Positions 20,690 through 33,014 of a DNA stretch of 64,000 bases are shown here, piece after piece. A program made the translations under genes and the position numbers. The first letter of the stretch is position 1. Each line of letters begins with the position of its first letter. A model generated the notes under the pieces. The model had not been told where the DNA came from, did no database searches, and saw nothing but the letters and a program-made list of their open reading frames with translations. Source of the stretch: Diogma glabrata (taxonomy: Eukaryota > Arthropoda > Insecta > Diptera > Cylindrotomidae); contig OY856188.1 in NCBI GenBank assembly GCA_963693315.1, positions 223,479,725 to 223,543,724 on the forward strand. Reading direction: 5' to 3'.

Positions 20690-21240
20690 GCTTGAAAACC
20701 GCTACTAATTCCGGCCATATTGTTTGCGTTGTCATATGACTGTCTCTGCAATTTTGTATGTCAATTTTGTTTTCTTCGAGGAACTTTTAAACGATGCCAA
20801 AAGGATACTCTAATGTTTGACCCTCAATTGGAATAAAAGCAACTAATCGTTCATTGATTTTACCATACCTACATATCGAATGCAAAAAGTCAATTAATCC
20901 GAATGACTTACATCCAGAGTGGAGTCAACACTAATCGAATAATAAACTGCGTCAATGACGTCAGCTGAAATACGATTTTTGATTTCTTGCCCCATGGTGG
21001 TAATAAATTCGTCACATATTGTGCTTGAGAGGTACGACGTTCTTCATAAAAATATCCCAATAACAATCACTTTTATCATTTCATTAAGTTTGCTTCAGAT
21101 GTCGCATACCTTTTCCTATGTTGCCAAATTTATCACTATGCTCTTTTAAGAAAGGATCAAATTTAGCCAAAAGTTCAAGAGCTCCAAGAAAGTTGCCATT
21201 GTGATTCGAGCCCAGAGTTTCATCACTCTCGGAAGTTCGG
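20690..21240 (-). pseudogene. Second, diverged hAT transposase fragment
   Basis: This block parallels 18730-19290 segment by segment on the same strand (for example the gccatattg...gcgttgtcat(a/g)tgactg start and the ttcgtcacatattgtgcttga stretch), but with many differences and stops. It encodes the same central transposase region, so the element holds two unequal copies of this part. It could be the remnant of an older nested hAT or of a rearranged copy. Short caatctttacaa-type tandem repeats (20638-20684) lie just beside it. Confidence 0.6.
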
Positions 21241-21731
21241 AATTAAAACTTTTGTTTTTTATTTATTTTCTTTATAAATTATATATCTTTATTTAAAATA
21301 TTCGAATAGATTATTGCTTTTAGATTGCAAAATAGAGAAATCGAAAATTTTATTTGGAATTATTTATTTGAGAATTTGAGAAAACAATGAAACCCATAGT
21401 TAAAAACTGCTGCAAGAGTATCGCTTGAACTAGAGAATCAATTCATGATACACATTGTATATACTCTATTTCAGAGATTTTTTAAGGGTGCAATTGTTAT
21501 CGTTTTTCGCAGTTCTGATTTCAGCCGTGCAGTTTTGAATCATCAAAAAATCAGTTCTGTTTTTTAGCCATCAAAAATGAATTTTTGAAAATACTTTAAT
21601 TTACTAGGATTTTTTTCGAAGCTGATGACTGTTTTATTTAGTAATCAATTTTGGAAAATGAGGATAAAGGGCCCCCAAAAATTTACCCGCACCAGGGCCC
21701 CCTGAACTCTTAATCCGCCACTGCTGTATAT

Positions 21732-24700
21732 ATAGAATTTTTTTAATTCCGAACACTAATTTTCATATTTGCTTTGATTAGATTTTGATATTAGTCATTT
21801 CACATTTCATTTTTTAAGTATCTTAAAATATCAAGTAGCCTGGAAGTTTAGTTTCATACAAATAAAACGAAACAATGGAATGAAATTATTATTTGTTTGT
21901 GTTTTTTTGTTCATTTCAATTAAAAATAATAGAAAATTTGTCATTATTAACCTAGGTAATTTTTTGTTATTATTGACCTAGGTTGAGAAAAATTACTTCT
22001 CATTGGGGCATTCGAGTAAATAATGGCGATTTCTCAAGTTAGTAGTTAAAAAAACACTTTTTTAATAAATAAGAAAAGCAAAATTAAGATGCAAACTAAA
22101 TATTTAATTGACATTATTAGTTTTGCTTATAAAAAATGAAACATAATTTATACCAAAAGTAGTGAGAATCCAGAGTCACTAAGGTGGGTCGATAAGGAAC
22201 AAAGAGATAGCTAAGGACTTAGAAAGGGAGAGGACGCAATTCTAAACAGCATGAGAAATAAGAAAAAAAAGGTATTTTAGATTCAAACAATTGGAGGAGA
22301 ATAATAATTCTACGATCGCAATAAAATAAAAATACAAAACAAAATTATATTCAACCTCAATTTCCCCTAACCAATATTCCAAATCTAAAATCAAGGTCAC
22401 AAGAAAAGGAGACATAGCAGAAAATAAAATAATAAAAAAAACAAAACAATGTGAAATAAATTTCATTAGAATTTTCTACAGCTTTCTTTGCAAAGAATGA
22501 ATGAACTTATCTGGAAATTGGAATATTTAAAAAACTTAGAGAAATTGTGTCCTTTTGCTAATTGATAAAAAATTTTATTTTAGACTGCGATGATGTAAAG
22601 TTAAAGTAAATTAAACGGCGATAGTGTTAATAGTATAAATGGAATGTGATAATTTTAAGTCAATTAATTGTAAACGAAACGCTGTATCGTGAATAAAAAC
22701 TGGGTAAATAGAAGTAAAATTTAATTTTTGTAAATAAAGTTTTAAGTGTACTGTGTACTGGAAATTTCTACAATAAACCGTTGGAGTTTCGGAAGCTGTT
22801 GGAAGAATATTCTAGATAGGAATATTGTGTGTTATATTGTTTTCCTGTTGTTGTGGAACAATTGAGGTGTTGAATACTTAATAAAACCTGGTGTTTGCTT
22901 ACTAATCAGTGAACGAATCCAGAAGGTGATTGGGAAATTGCGTTTATCGAATTGAGAGTAAGGCCAATTCGAGGAAAAGTTGAAAAACGTGACAGTATAC
23001 TTAATATAAATTTTTTTAAAAATGTTTGTAGAAAGGCTGTTAAATTTGAATACAGTAGAGAATCTTATATCAACGTTTTGTTAATTTTTGTTTTTTTTTT
23101 TACATTTTTTGTGAACTCGTTGCAAATATTTTAACTGCATTTTACTGCACTTTTTTCTTTATTTTTGTTTTGTTTGAATTGATGTTGTCTATTGTTATTT
23201 TTTTCTTATTCTTTTAGTTTGTATACCTTTATTTTAATTTTTTTTAATTATGATCGCTATTTTTTATATTCATCCATACTTTTTGTAAGTATTTGTTAAA
23301 TTTTCATTTAAAATTTTTTCTTTAACATATAATACAATACAATACAATAATGGATTTTTGCCCATTATAGTGCATCTTCAAAACGTCATTTAAATTTTAG
23401 TCTTAGTACTTTATTCTAAAATAATAAGTTTATTTTTTAATTAGGGAATACAAAAAGATCTATTAAATAAATAAATAATAATAATAAATAAATATGGTTA
23501 AACAGCTTTAATGAATGTGATCGTGATGACCACCAAGCCACAATAGACCGATCTTTTATTTACTTCAACCCAGCATTAATAATGTTCCACTTCTTTTTTT
23601 TCTCCAAAGCTTAGTTCACACAATAATTGTGTTGGTTGTTATTCTTTTTCATTTTTTGGCAAGGATTCAAAATTCAAAAACTCAAAATCACAAACACCGC
23701 ATGATTGTATCTATATACATATGTGTTACTGTATTTCCTTTGGATACACAGAATAGAATTCTCTGTTTCGATCTCAGATCCAACCTGCACCAATGGCTTC
23801 GTATGGTTTGTCCGCATGCATTGTGGGGTATTGGCCTTAGATAGCTCTCTATACTAATATTGTCATCTATTGACAATGACAATAGATTATCGTACTCCAA
23901 CAGTTATTTTTGACATACCGTTAGATATGTAGTAGGTATCCACTTCGTTCTTCAATTTCAAGAGGATCCTAAGGTGACTTAACGATTAGCAGATTTAAGT
24001 ATTTTGACGAGCTAAAGTCTGAGTGCGTTAGATGCTGGTATAAATCTAAGGAATAGATACAATGGGATAATTTGTCAAGCCAACATGTGTTTTATTACAT
24101 TTTGGTGCAATCCAAGTATCATTTTTTTCATGATATGTATTGCGAATTGACGGATAGGCAAACTATGTAGCACCATTTCAACATAAGTTCTTAGATTGCC
24201 TGGGCTTCTTCGCAGACAATAGATTCATGTTTCCATCTCACCATGACTGTGATATCAATGCCATACCGTACAAAGGTGAATCCAAAATGTTTGCTTATGT
24301 AGAAGATCATCAGTAACTGAATGACGTTCAAGCGTAAACATTTGTTACACTATGTCAAGAACCACTAAAACTGAGGTATGGGAATCAATAAAGATAAAAT
24401 TATAAAAAAACAGAGGTAAGAGATGAATTTTAGCAACATGGCATTAAAAAATAAATTTGGATGTTATTGTAATTATGTAACATAATAAATTTAAAAATTT
24501 ACAGTTAAATGTAAATTGCTCAAAAGAAAAATCACGTCACAAACTGCTAAAATAAAATTAAACCTCCTTTAAGATTACCCTATGAACATATTTTGGGTAT
24601 GCAAATGAAGTAGTTTTATATTCAAATTTTTTCTAAAGTCTGCCCTCTTGATTCATTTGAATTTCAAGCGATTTAATTGGATGAAAGTTAAATTAAAAAA

Positions 24701-25780
24701 CCTTTCTTCAGAAACAATGTAGAAGAACATAATAAAAATAAAATTATTGTTGTGGGCATAATGGGTTTAAGGGAGAACGAAGTACGGAGAAAATCAATAT
24801 ATGTAAAAAGGAAATTAATCCAAACTTCTATATATGTACAAATTTGTTAAGTAGGACGTTGTGGTATGCTTAGATTGGTCTTTGATTTTTTCCCAACCAA
24901 AACACATTGTGGTTTTATTGTTCTAGCAAAATAAGACTAAATACATACGTTTAGTTAGAATTTTGGTTTAAATCACGTTTTAAATAATAGATTTTAGTTA
25001 TGGTTTGATTTTGGTGTACGTAACAACGTTCGAAGCCTAAATAATAGACATAAAAATTGGTTGCTTGTTTCACAAGTTCCTCGGTATCTTAAATCGGAAT
25101 AACATTGTGACTTATTTTCAAAAATTTATTTACACTGAAAGAAAAATATCGGTCATTTGGTTGGCACAGTAATTATGCAGTTATGATTATTTCTAATTCG
25201 GTTGTTGTGTCTTCAATTCGGTTGTTGTAATATGGAAAATTCTTGTTTTAGGGTTCATGCTTTAATCATCGATGTTTTTGATGACCTCACACTTCAGAAC
25301 CTCCTACAACTATTTAGATTTTTTTCGGCTAATAGTCTGTGTGTGTATATGTGTATGGATGTGTGTAGCGTAGTATGAGACCCAAATTTGCCTAACTCTT
25401 TCTAACAAACGATCGACCTGATTTAAATAAAAGTTATAATAATCGATGTATCTTGACGTATAATTCACAAACGCATGGGGGTACGCATAGATTTAGAAGA
25501 TCTGAATTATTTTCAAAAGTGAGGGGAGCGTAGGTGGATGGGTCTCCTGACATCTATTTGTTTGATACTTCAATAAGTAGTCCTGAAATTCAATTAATTC
25601 ATTTCAGTTACTACTTTGCTGAATCAATTGCTGAAAACACCATCTATTTAAGGAAATAGCATCGAAATATAGCATCGATCCGAAATTATTTTTTTCTACT
25701 CCTATCACAGTAAATCATAAATTACATCACACTATCCATGAAATGTAAATTGATTATTTCAAATAGCGTGCGGTAAGTAA
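21732..25780. other. No gene recognised
   Basis: About 4 kb of A/T-rich DNA. It holds short microsatellites (aatac near 23333-23350; taaa/taa near 23463-23495) and a slightly more complex patch at 23745-23850 with no recognisable protein. I see no convincing exon, RNA gene or transposon end. Confidence 0.4.
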
Positions 25781-25782
25781 AA

Positions 25783-25830
25783 AAAAGTGTGCGGTAATGG
25801 ATTTTCATATATATATTACCGCACACTTTT
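25783..25830. repeat. 16-bp perfect inverted repeat
   Basis: aaaagtgtgcggtaat (25783-25798) is followed after 16 bp by its exact reverse complement attaccgcacactttt (25815-25830). A related gcgtgcggtaagt lies just upstream. It could be a mini-hairpin or a transposon footprint. Confidence 0.6.
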
Positions 25831-26029
25831 AATAAAAAGAAAAATTTTTATTTAAAGAAAAATTTGATTTTTAAAAATTAAATATTTCAATTCATTTTGA
25901 CACAGGATAATGCAAAGCCTACCACCATTTGTAAACTATTTGCATTTAATTTATAATTAGTAGTTCGTTTTTTCAAGTAATTATATGCGTTTGGGCATTA
26001 AAACAAAGTCGTAGAAAAAATATATAACA
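25831..26029. other. A/T-rich spacer
   Basis: Nothing recognised. Confidence 0.3.
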
Positions 26030-26150
26030 AATCTCGAGTTGTAAAGCATTTTCCATGCTCGTGAAGATACTGCACTCGACGCTACGCGTCTCGTGCGCAA
26101 TATTTTCCCTCGCATGTAAAATGCTATTTACAACTCTAGATAATATGTAA
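26030..26150. repeat. Imperfect ~115-bp palindrome with GC-rich centre
   Basis: The left arm gagttgtaaagcattttcc(atgc) and the right arm (gcatg)taaaatgctatttacaactc are reverse complements apart from short gaps. The centre is itself palindromic (gcactcgacgc, tac, gcgtctcgtgc). Each arm is about 25 bp plus an inner stem. The GC-rich centre stands out from the A/T surroundings. It may be a tiny foldback MITE or a structured RNA locus. Confidence 0.6.
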
Positions 26151-29100
26151 TATACTAATAATTTTTACACAATAAACGTACTCGCAAGCATAAGTTTTGT
26201 ATTTCTAACAGTCGAAAAGATGTAAGTTTTAATAGAAGTTAAAATCTGAGGACTACTCCTGACAAACATGCATGGTGCACCAGTCTATGTTCATTTCGTG
26301 CACATTTTATTTTAGTTATTTGTAAGTTTTTTTTTAAACATTCTAGTGCATATTTCAAATTTAGTTGAAGTTTAAAAGCATTCAAGTGCTCACGTCATAC
26401 CTATTTGTTTTAATTTCATATTTTTGAATCATGCATACATGTATACAATATGCGCATAGAATTTTCAGGCATAAATACAAAATTATTTGATGTATGACTC
26501 TTATGACCAGAATCTTTTATTATATTATGAATCTTTACTAGACTAATATTGCTGTCATATTTTTAAGTTGTAAAATAAAAATGTATGAGTGTGATTGCGT
26601 TTGTCGCCATTTATTTAATGATACAAGTTGAATAAAAAAAATCAGAAATCAAAAAATTTAAATATTTGGCTTACAAATAAAAAATAATCTTAATTTTCCA
26701 CAAATTTCTTAATATTATAAAAAATAAGTTTATATATCAGTAAACCGACATGAAAAACGACAAACAAAAATAAATATAATAATTTTTTTGAATCGTTAAA
26801 ATAAATTATTCAAAGCCTCCGTTTGTTTTTTGTGTATTTTTTCACTAACATCACAAACAAATTCGCACATAATTTTAGATGAAAATATAATAAAATTCAT
26901 CAATTTATTATTACAAAAGTCATCAGCATCTTATAAAAAGTTAAATGAAACCAGACATTTTGGAAAATGTTAAACTACTTTTTCACTCTCCATTTCATTA
27001 TTCTTATCGCCAAATAAATTTCGTTTCATTTCGTTTTTTATTATTCGTGAAACATGCGGCTAACATTTGTGTGTACATATGTGCTTAATCGTTTTAATGT
27101 GTGCATGGTATGGTGCACATCATGTGCATGATATGTATTATGGATAATTTTCTGCACGGGGATTTTGTAACATGCACAATTGATACACATTTCAACCACT
27201 TTTGTCAAATTTATTTTACGTGAACTAGCTTTGACTTGAGCCAGGAATGGGCTTGTACTTGTTACATTTTGTGCAATCATTAATATAACCTATCAAATTG
27301 ATTTGTTTAATGATTTACTTGAATGTAAATCATGGCACAAAACCCCTGATATTGTAAGCCTGCTTATTGTTTTAGCACAATAAAAGTAGTAAAATTATAG
27401 CGCCATTTTGAATTTAAATCTCAATATAAAAAATTAAAAAATATTTAACGCCATCTTAAAATTTAAACTCCATATAAAACAATTTAATCAAAAACACTAA
27501 TCCATTTTTGGCATATAGCAATGTTCATTGATTTTTGCATATGACGTCAATCAATTAAGCTATGAATATCGGGGGCTTCGCATGACATCAAAATATATTA
27601 CTGCATATTTACTAAGAACGCAGCTATTCACTATCAAAGGAAAAAGTTTCATTCATGTTGCTTACATAGATATAACATTAAAATTTCAAAAGCTATGATA
27701 TTTATTATAACTTTTAAATTTTATGTTAAGTTACAACTGAAATGAAAACAAATTAGAATGACATCCAAAGGTTTCAACTCAACCAAAGAAATATTTTTTG
27801 CATACTTCTTTAAGCGCGTTGTGCAATTTTGTATGAGGAAAAATTTATATATTCGAGTTACCATTTTTAAATAAGCAAACTATTTTTACATATGAAATAC
27901 ATCTATCATTTCTTAACGTTTCAAATTGCGATGTGGATATCGCGGTCGACTGAGGTTCTACATGTCGTGAGTTCAATTCCTGGAGTTGGTATATTTTTTT
28001 ATTGTTTTTTTTTTAATTTTTATTAAATACCATTAAAACTATTTTTTTTATTCATGAATTCATAAGCATAATAAAAATTTGTTTTTACGAATTTTAAAAA
28101 ATTGATCTATGATGCAGTTTTACTGTCTGCAATGCTACAATAATTGGAAGAAACACAGCTATTACACAGTTTTAAGTTTTCACTTCTATCGGAAGTCCCA
28201 AGACTTCCTTCTTTTATTTTATCTTCGTCGCTATTTATTTCATAAATTTACCAACATATGTTTCTGAACTCAATTTTATCAAAAATCTTAAGCATTAGTA
28301 TAGAGTGTAATTTCTAACAAGAGATACATACAATGGAATTGTTTTTCTCAAACCTTAAATTTTTTTTTATTGTTTTAATAGCTCTAATTCATTTGGTCTT
28401 ACAACTATCAATGAGATATCAATCTACCCTAACATTTCATATTAATACAAATTTTTTTGTATGTTTTTTTAGATCTGATTAGATTTGTTTTTAGAATCAT
28501 CATTGTTCCATTGAGAAGTGAGAATACCATCATTATTATTTGTTCAGCTATGTACAATCCAAATGATGTTGGGCAGGAAAAATATTACAATTCAAAAACA
28601 AAAAACATTACCGACCAATATACATTCAATACATTCACTACATTGAAAATGAAACTTGATAATCTAAAATTAATCTTCATTATAATCTTCTGATTAATAT
28701 TCACTATCGAGTTTTTATATTTTTGTGGGAATACATTAAGGAAAATGTATAATTAACTAATTAATATTTAGGTATTTGGAATGAATTTGTTTCAGGAATT
28801 GTCCATGCATAGGTTTGATGGAAGACGTATAGTTAAATGAGGATTTGTGTGAGAATTTAAAGAATAAATATTTCGAGGAACGATAGAACCATAAACCATC
28901 AACTACCAGCTCTATACTCTAAAAAGTTTCTGTTATGACAGGACTACGAATATACCTCCGTTAAGTGCAAGGTAAGTTTACTGATTTTACAACTAGACCA
29001 AAATGATGAAGGATTGGTATAAAATTTTTGATTGAACTAACAATTGACCAACAGTTAAAGGAAATTTTAAGAAATGAAAACGAAGTAATTGTTTTTATAG

Positions 29101-30291
29101 CATAGCAAACAACAGACCAAATGAATAAAACCGTTTTAAAGAAACACTTCTGAAAGTTTTAAAAGTTGAGTATAAAATATAAATAACATTAAAGCGTCAC
29201 TCCTAAGTATCAACCAGTTTATCAATTGTGACATGACATAACACAAATAAGCTCACCATGATTTGAAAATTTGATTTAAAGAAATATTTTAGAGTTGAAA
29301 AAGAATTAAGAATGTGTAATAATGTAAGCTTTCATTGAAACATTCACACGAATTAGCAAATACAATTAAAAACTAAATCATGAAAGATGGTTATTAAATT
29401 CGTCAAGTAGCACCAAAATGTTCAGTTGATCGCGATATGAATATGCGTGTTAAAAAAATTATACTGAAATAACTCCAATAAATATTCAAAATAATGAACA
29501 TATCGGCTGTGAAGAATTTAGTTTTGTTTCTAATTCCAAAAATAGTAGGAAAAGAAAATTCGTTTTCAGATTCATTCAAATACTTTTACCTGCGGAATAA
29601 TTTTGTTCTACCAAAAGTAAACAACACGCATGTTCATGCCAAACTGATACAGTAACAATGTCATAAAATTTTAATTTTATGGATTTTTCCAATGTCTATG
29701 CTTAACATAGAATGAAAACATATAAACTTAAATTCCATTATATAAACATTTAAGGTGGAAATTGTATGCCAAAAGCATATACATTTTTAATGATTTTGAA
29801 TGTTTGTGTTTTTCATAAATTTTTAATTAAATATAAATTATATTGCATTGACCCATATAATATTAGAAATTGTGTGATTAGTTAAACGTTTTATTAAAAA
29901 AACATTTAACATATCAATCAACGTCTGCCCTGAAATTGAAAAAAAAAATACAACGTCCGTGACATATTTATTTAAGGTGGATCAATAATAAAAACGCTAA
30001 AGAAAAAACATTATTGATGTCCTAATAAAAATGTATAACTTTATTAATGAAAAATACACTACATTTATGTAACAGTAATGTTAATAATAGTAGGACAAAT
30101 CAACACGCATTATTAAATGTGGTACGAAAAAATATTTTGAAAAGGCTAAGTTTTTAGAAAAGACCTGACATATATACCATAAACACTGTAGTGACTTAGA
30201 AACATAGACTATAACTATCGAAAACCGTTAAAATCATAAATTGAGTTGGTTTTTCCTTTTCAAAAATACAATCAGTTCGTTAATCTTAGTT
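26151..30291. other. No gene recognised
   Basis: About 4.1 kb of A/T-rich DNA. A tRNA-like B-box phrase at 27960-27990 does not fold (see rejected). A possible non-coding exon at 28796-28971 has plausible splice sites but stops in all three frames. Nothing else is seen. Confidence 0.4.
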
Positions 30292-30467
30292 TTAATCGTA
30301 TATAGGCTTCATTATGAAGATTATGGAATGTTTGATGTTAAGGAATGTTTCACTAAAATTTGTTGAAGCAATATTATTTTTGTGATAATTGGCACAGTTT
30401 CTTGACAGAGGACAACCAACTTTGAACCGTCTATAGATTAATAGGGTGTTTAGTGGGTCAGCAGCTT

Positions 30468-30557
30468 CCCAAGCTGGGTTTTTCAGATTTTGAAATACAA
30501 CCAATCACTGGCCCATTAATGGTTAACAGTCTTTGGCTATTGTTAGTGGCCCAGTAC
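30468..30557. mobile_element. Terminal piece of an ACTGG-arm element
   Basis: Starts cccaagctggg and continues with cactggcccattaatgg, gttaacagt and ttggctattgtta. This aligns with the right end of the 9296-16782 element read inward from 16782. It is cut off at 30558 by the 5' LTR of the gypsy-type element. The remainder was not found directly to the right of the 3' LTR (40987 onward), so the other half is lost or rearranged. Confidence 0.6.
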
Positions 30558-30788
30558 TGTTACGACCAACAAAAGCCTATTCAATAGACGTTTTCTCTTA
30601 AACTCTAAACCACTCAGACCTCAAAATATTCATACTATAAATCCTACATTCATTCAGTACTATCAAACAATTTAAGATTCGTTTCATATATAATATCTGT
30701 CTGGTTATGACGTTACACTGTAACGCATATTTTTATTATTTTTTTTTATCATTGTAAAACGAATATAGTTTTTCTTGTTTTAAATAAA
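30558..30788 (+). repeat. 5' LTR of gypsy-type element
   Basis: Shares with the 3' LTR the start gaccaacaaaag, then caatttaagattcgtttcat, ggttatgacgtt.cactgtaacgc and a ttcttgttttaaa end. The exact end is uncertain by a few bases. Confidence 0.7.
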
Positions 30789-31539
30789 AAGGGATCAACG
30801 ATCATATCTTAGAGGTCAGCACGATATACAGACAACTGGCTCAACCATTTTCGGAAAGGGAGATGATTGACAAGTATATGAAGGCATGACGATGGAATTA
30901 AGAAATGCAACATTAGTGGCAGATATAGCTATCCTAGAAGACATGCCAGAAATTTGATAATCTTTGCCAACAACATTGAGAACAATTGTATATGAATTCA
31001 AAAATATTCTAGCAGTGGCGAAGCGTCGGTATAGACACACTAGACAGTGTCTACCCAAACATAATATAAATATGAAACTTTATTTTCATATTGTTCGCAT
31101 AATGTCGACTTAATACTATTTTGTCAAACGTTCTAAGAAAATCATTAAGTTTTAATACAATAATTAGAACAAAAACAATTCAGCTATGCTCCCGAAACTT
31201 TAATACAAACGTTTCCCAGTTTCATGTACAAACAAACAAAAATGTTTTTCTCACTACAGTAGACGTTTCAAATTATGACTACCAAAATAAGCAATAGCAA
31301 CAACAACAAATTTTCAACTTTTGTTCCTTCTTGGATAGACAGTTTTGTTTATGTCTATTTCTGTTTATATATTTTGTTTCCAAATTTTTTGAGAAACATA
31401 TTATGGGAAGCATTTTTGACAAAAATTGTAATTATTAGTTAGATGTTTCCTGAGCAATTTTTTGTGTTTGTGTGATTGTGAATTCGATTCTCCGACTTCT
31501 GAATAACAGGAACAGTTGGAAAATAAATTTGAATCTTTG

Positions 31540-31870
31540 ATTGTGGATTAATTTTTGGAATATTTTTAGAATTTAGAAAAAAGTTTCAATCTTTGATTAT
31601 GTTATAATTTTTGCAATATTTTTGGCATTTTGGGAAAAGTTTGAATTTTTGATTTTGTTATAATTATTGCAATATTTTAAGAGTTCTAGGAAAAGTTTGA
31701 ATTTTTGATTTTGTTATAGTTCCTGCATTAATTTTGGAATTTTGAAAATAGTTTCAACTTTTGATTATTTAATAATTTTTAGAAAATTTTTGGAATGTTT
31801 TAAAAGTTTAAATTTTGGATTTTATTATAATTTTTGGAATATTTTTAGAATTTTGAAAAAGTTTATTTAT
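31540..31870. repeat. A/T-rich ~65-bp tandem array
   Basis: Five to six diverged units built from gttataatttttgcaatattttt, tttggaattttg(a/g)aaa and gtttgaatttttgatt-type segments. It is the reverse complement of the array in the core of the foldback element (1880-2190). Confidence 0.6.
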
Positions 31871-31899
31871 ACTATTACAAAGAATTTTTTGTTTAATAA

Positions 31900-32377
31900 T
31901 GTTCCAATACTCAATAAATTAAGATCCTACAATCAAAATCATTTATTATAATATTCGTTAATTTTTTGTTTAACTTTGCATTGTAATGTTTTCTTAATAT
32001 TTTTTAATGTAAGTTGATTTGATTTCCTAAATTTTGTAAAAATGTAAAAATAAAATTATTCAATGATTAACATTTGTAAACCAAGCACTGATGACAAAAT
32101 TGAAAATTTCAAAAGCAACTGTTTGTTACAGTTTTTTGCATTAATTTTTTGTATGTTATAATGTTTAATTGAAACTTGTTTTAAAATTAATTGTCATCAA
32201 TAATAATTTGATAAAAGGAAAATTTATATTAACAATAAAATCATTCTGAGTTCAAAATTTAAACTTATCTCATGTGTTCAATTAATTTATTGGCTTTGTT
32301 TTTAGCGAAATTAGTTTTGTGTGGTGATTTCTAATATTCGAATAGTGTTACAGTCCACTGAGTTTGCTAATCGAACA
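31900..32377 (+). repeat. 5' LTR of BEL/Pao element
   Basis: 478 bp, starting TG and ending CA; no differences from the 3' LTR were noticed. It should carry promoter and polyadenylation signals (aataaa occurs several times), but no single TATA box can be assigned. Confidence 0.93.
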
Positions 32378-32379
32378 CT

Positions 32380-32397
32380 TGGTCCTTCGAGCCGGAT
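32380..32397 (+). promoter_or_regulatory. Primer binding site (tRNA 3' end complement)
   Basis: tggtccttcgagccgg begins 2 bp after the LTR. It starts with TGG, complementary to a tRNA CCA end, and contains ttcga as expected from a T-loop complement. The identity of the tRNA was not determined. Confidence 0.7.
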
Positions 32398-33014
32398 TTT
32401 TAAAGAACTTTTAGTGCTTTGCAAACCACATAGAACTTTTAGTGAATTTCGGGCGCGAAAAATAAAGTGATGCTAACGTGAGACATTGCAGTGAACTCAG
32501 ACAAAGCATACAAATTATTGGATCTCATCATATAAAAAGATAAGTATAATTTCATTTTTATTGTTTTTGTATCTAATGAAATTATATACTTATTGTTATA
32601 TTAAATTTGGAGAACTTTATTGAACTTTTATATAAACATTTTGTGAGTGAAAATCCAATATTAGAAAAAGATATTTTAAAAAGAAAGTTATAATTATTGT
32701 AAATGGTGCAGTATATATATGCATATATAAACTATAAATTGTTTAAATAATTATTTGAATTAGAAGCCACGTAAATTTACATGTGTGAGCTTTAAATATT
32801 GATTAACGGTATTGTGCTACGGGATATGATATATAGTGGTAATATCAAGTGTTGAACGATTATTTTAGAGCGGGACGATATTTATTAAACAATATAGTGT
32901 GTTTATATTTAATTAGTTAATTGAAGTTCTGGGATTTTGAGAAAACCCCTTAAAAACTATTAAAAACAGTCATTTAATTTGGTCGAAAATTTCAAATTCA
33001 TTTTACCACTCAAT

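Larger units (their letters stand above)
17421..21723 (-). mobile_element. hAT-superfamily transposon, decayed
   Basis: The ends are cagtggcggatta (17421) and taatccgccactg (ending 21723), with an exact 8-bp target duplication ctgtatat (17413-17420 and 21724-21731), the hallmark of hAT elements. Subterminal gcaccagggcccc occurs inverted near both ends. The target lies in the right tip of the mariner element (the mariner end ccctgta is part of the duplication). Inside are a multi-piece minus-strand transposase relic and a second, diverged transposase fragment. The element is about 4.3 kb and not autonomous. Confidence 0.88.

Noticed and set aside
23629..23844. 71-codon frame in a slightly more complex patch
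   Set aside because: No recognisable protein family and no convincing splice sites.
27925..27995. tRNA-like segment with gagttcaattcctgg
   Set aside because: The B-box-like phrase is present, but the T-stem and acceptor stem do not pair; at most a very old tRNA-derived relic.
28796..28971. Possible spliced exon (tttcag before, gtaagttt after)
   Set aside because: Splice-site sequences are plausible, but all three frames contain stops; it could only be a non-coding exon, and nothing else supports it.
30816..31058. 80-codon minus-strand frame
   Set aside because: It crosses the junction of two different elements at 31012/31013, so it cannot be an original gene.
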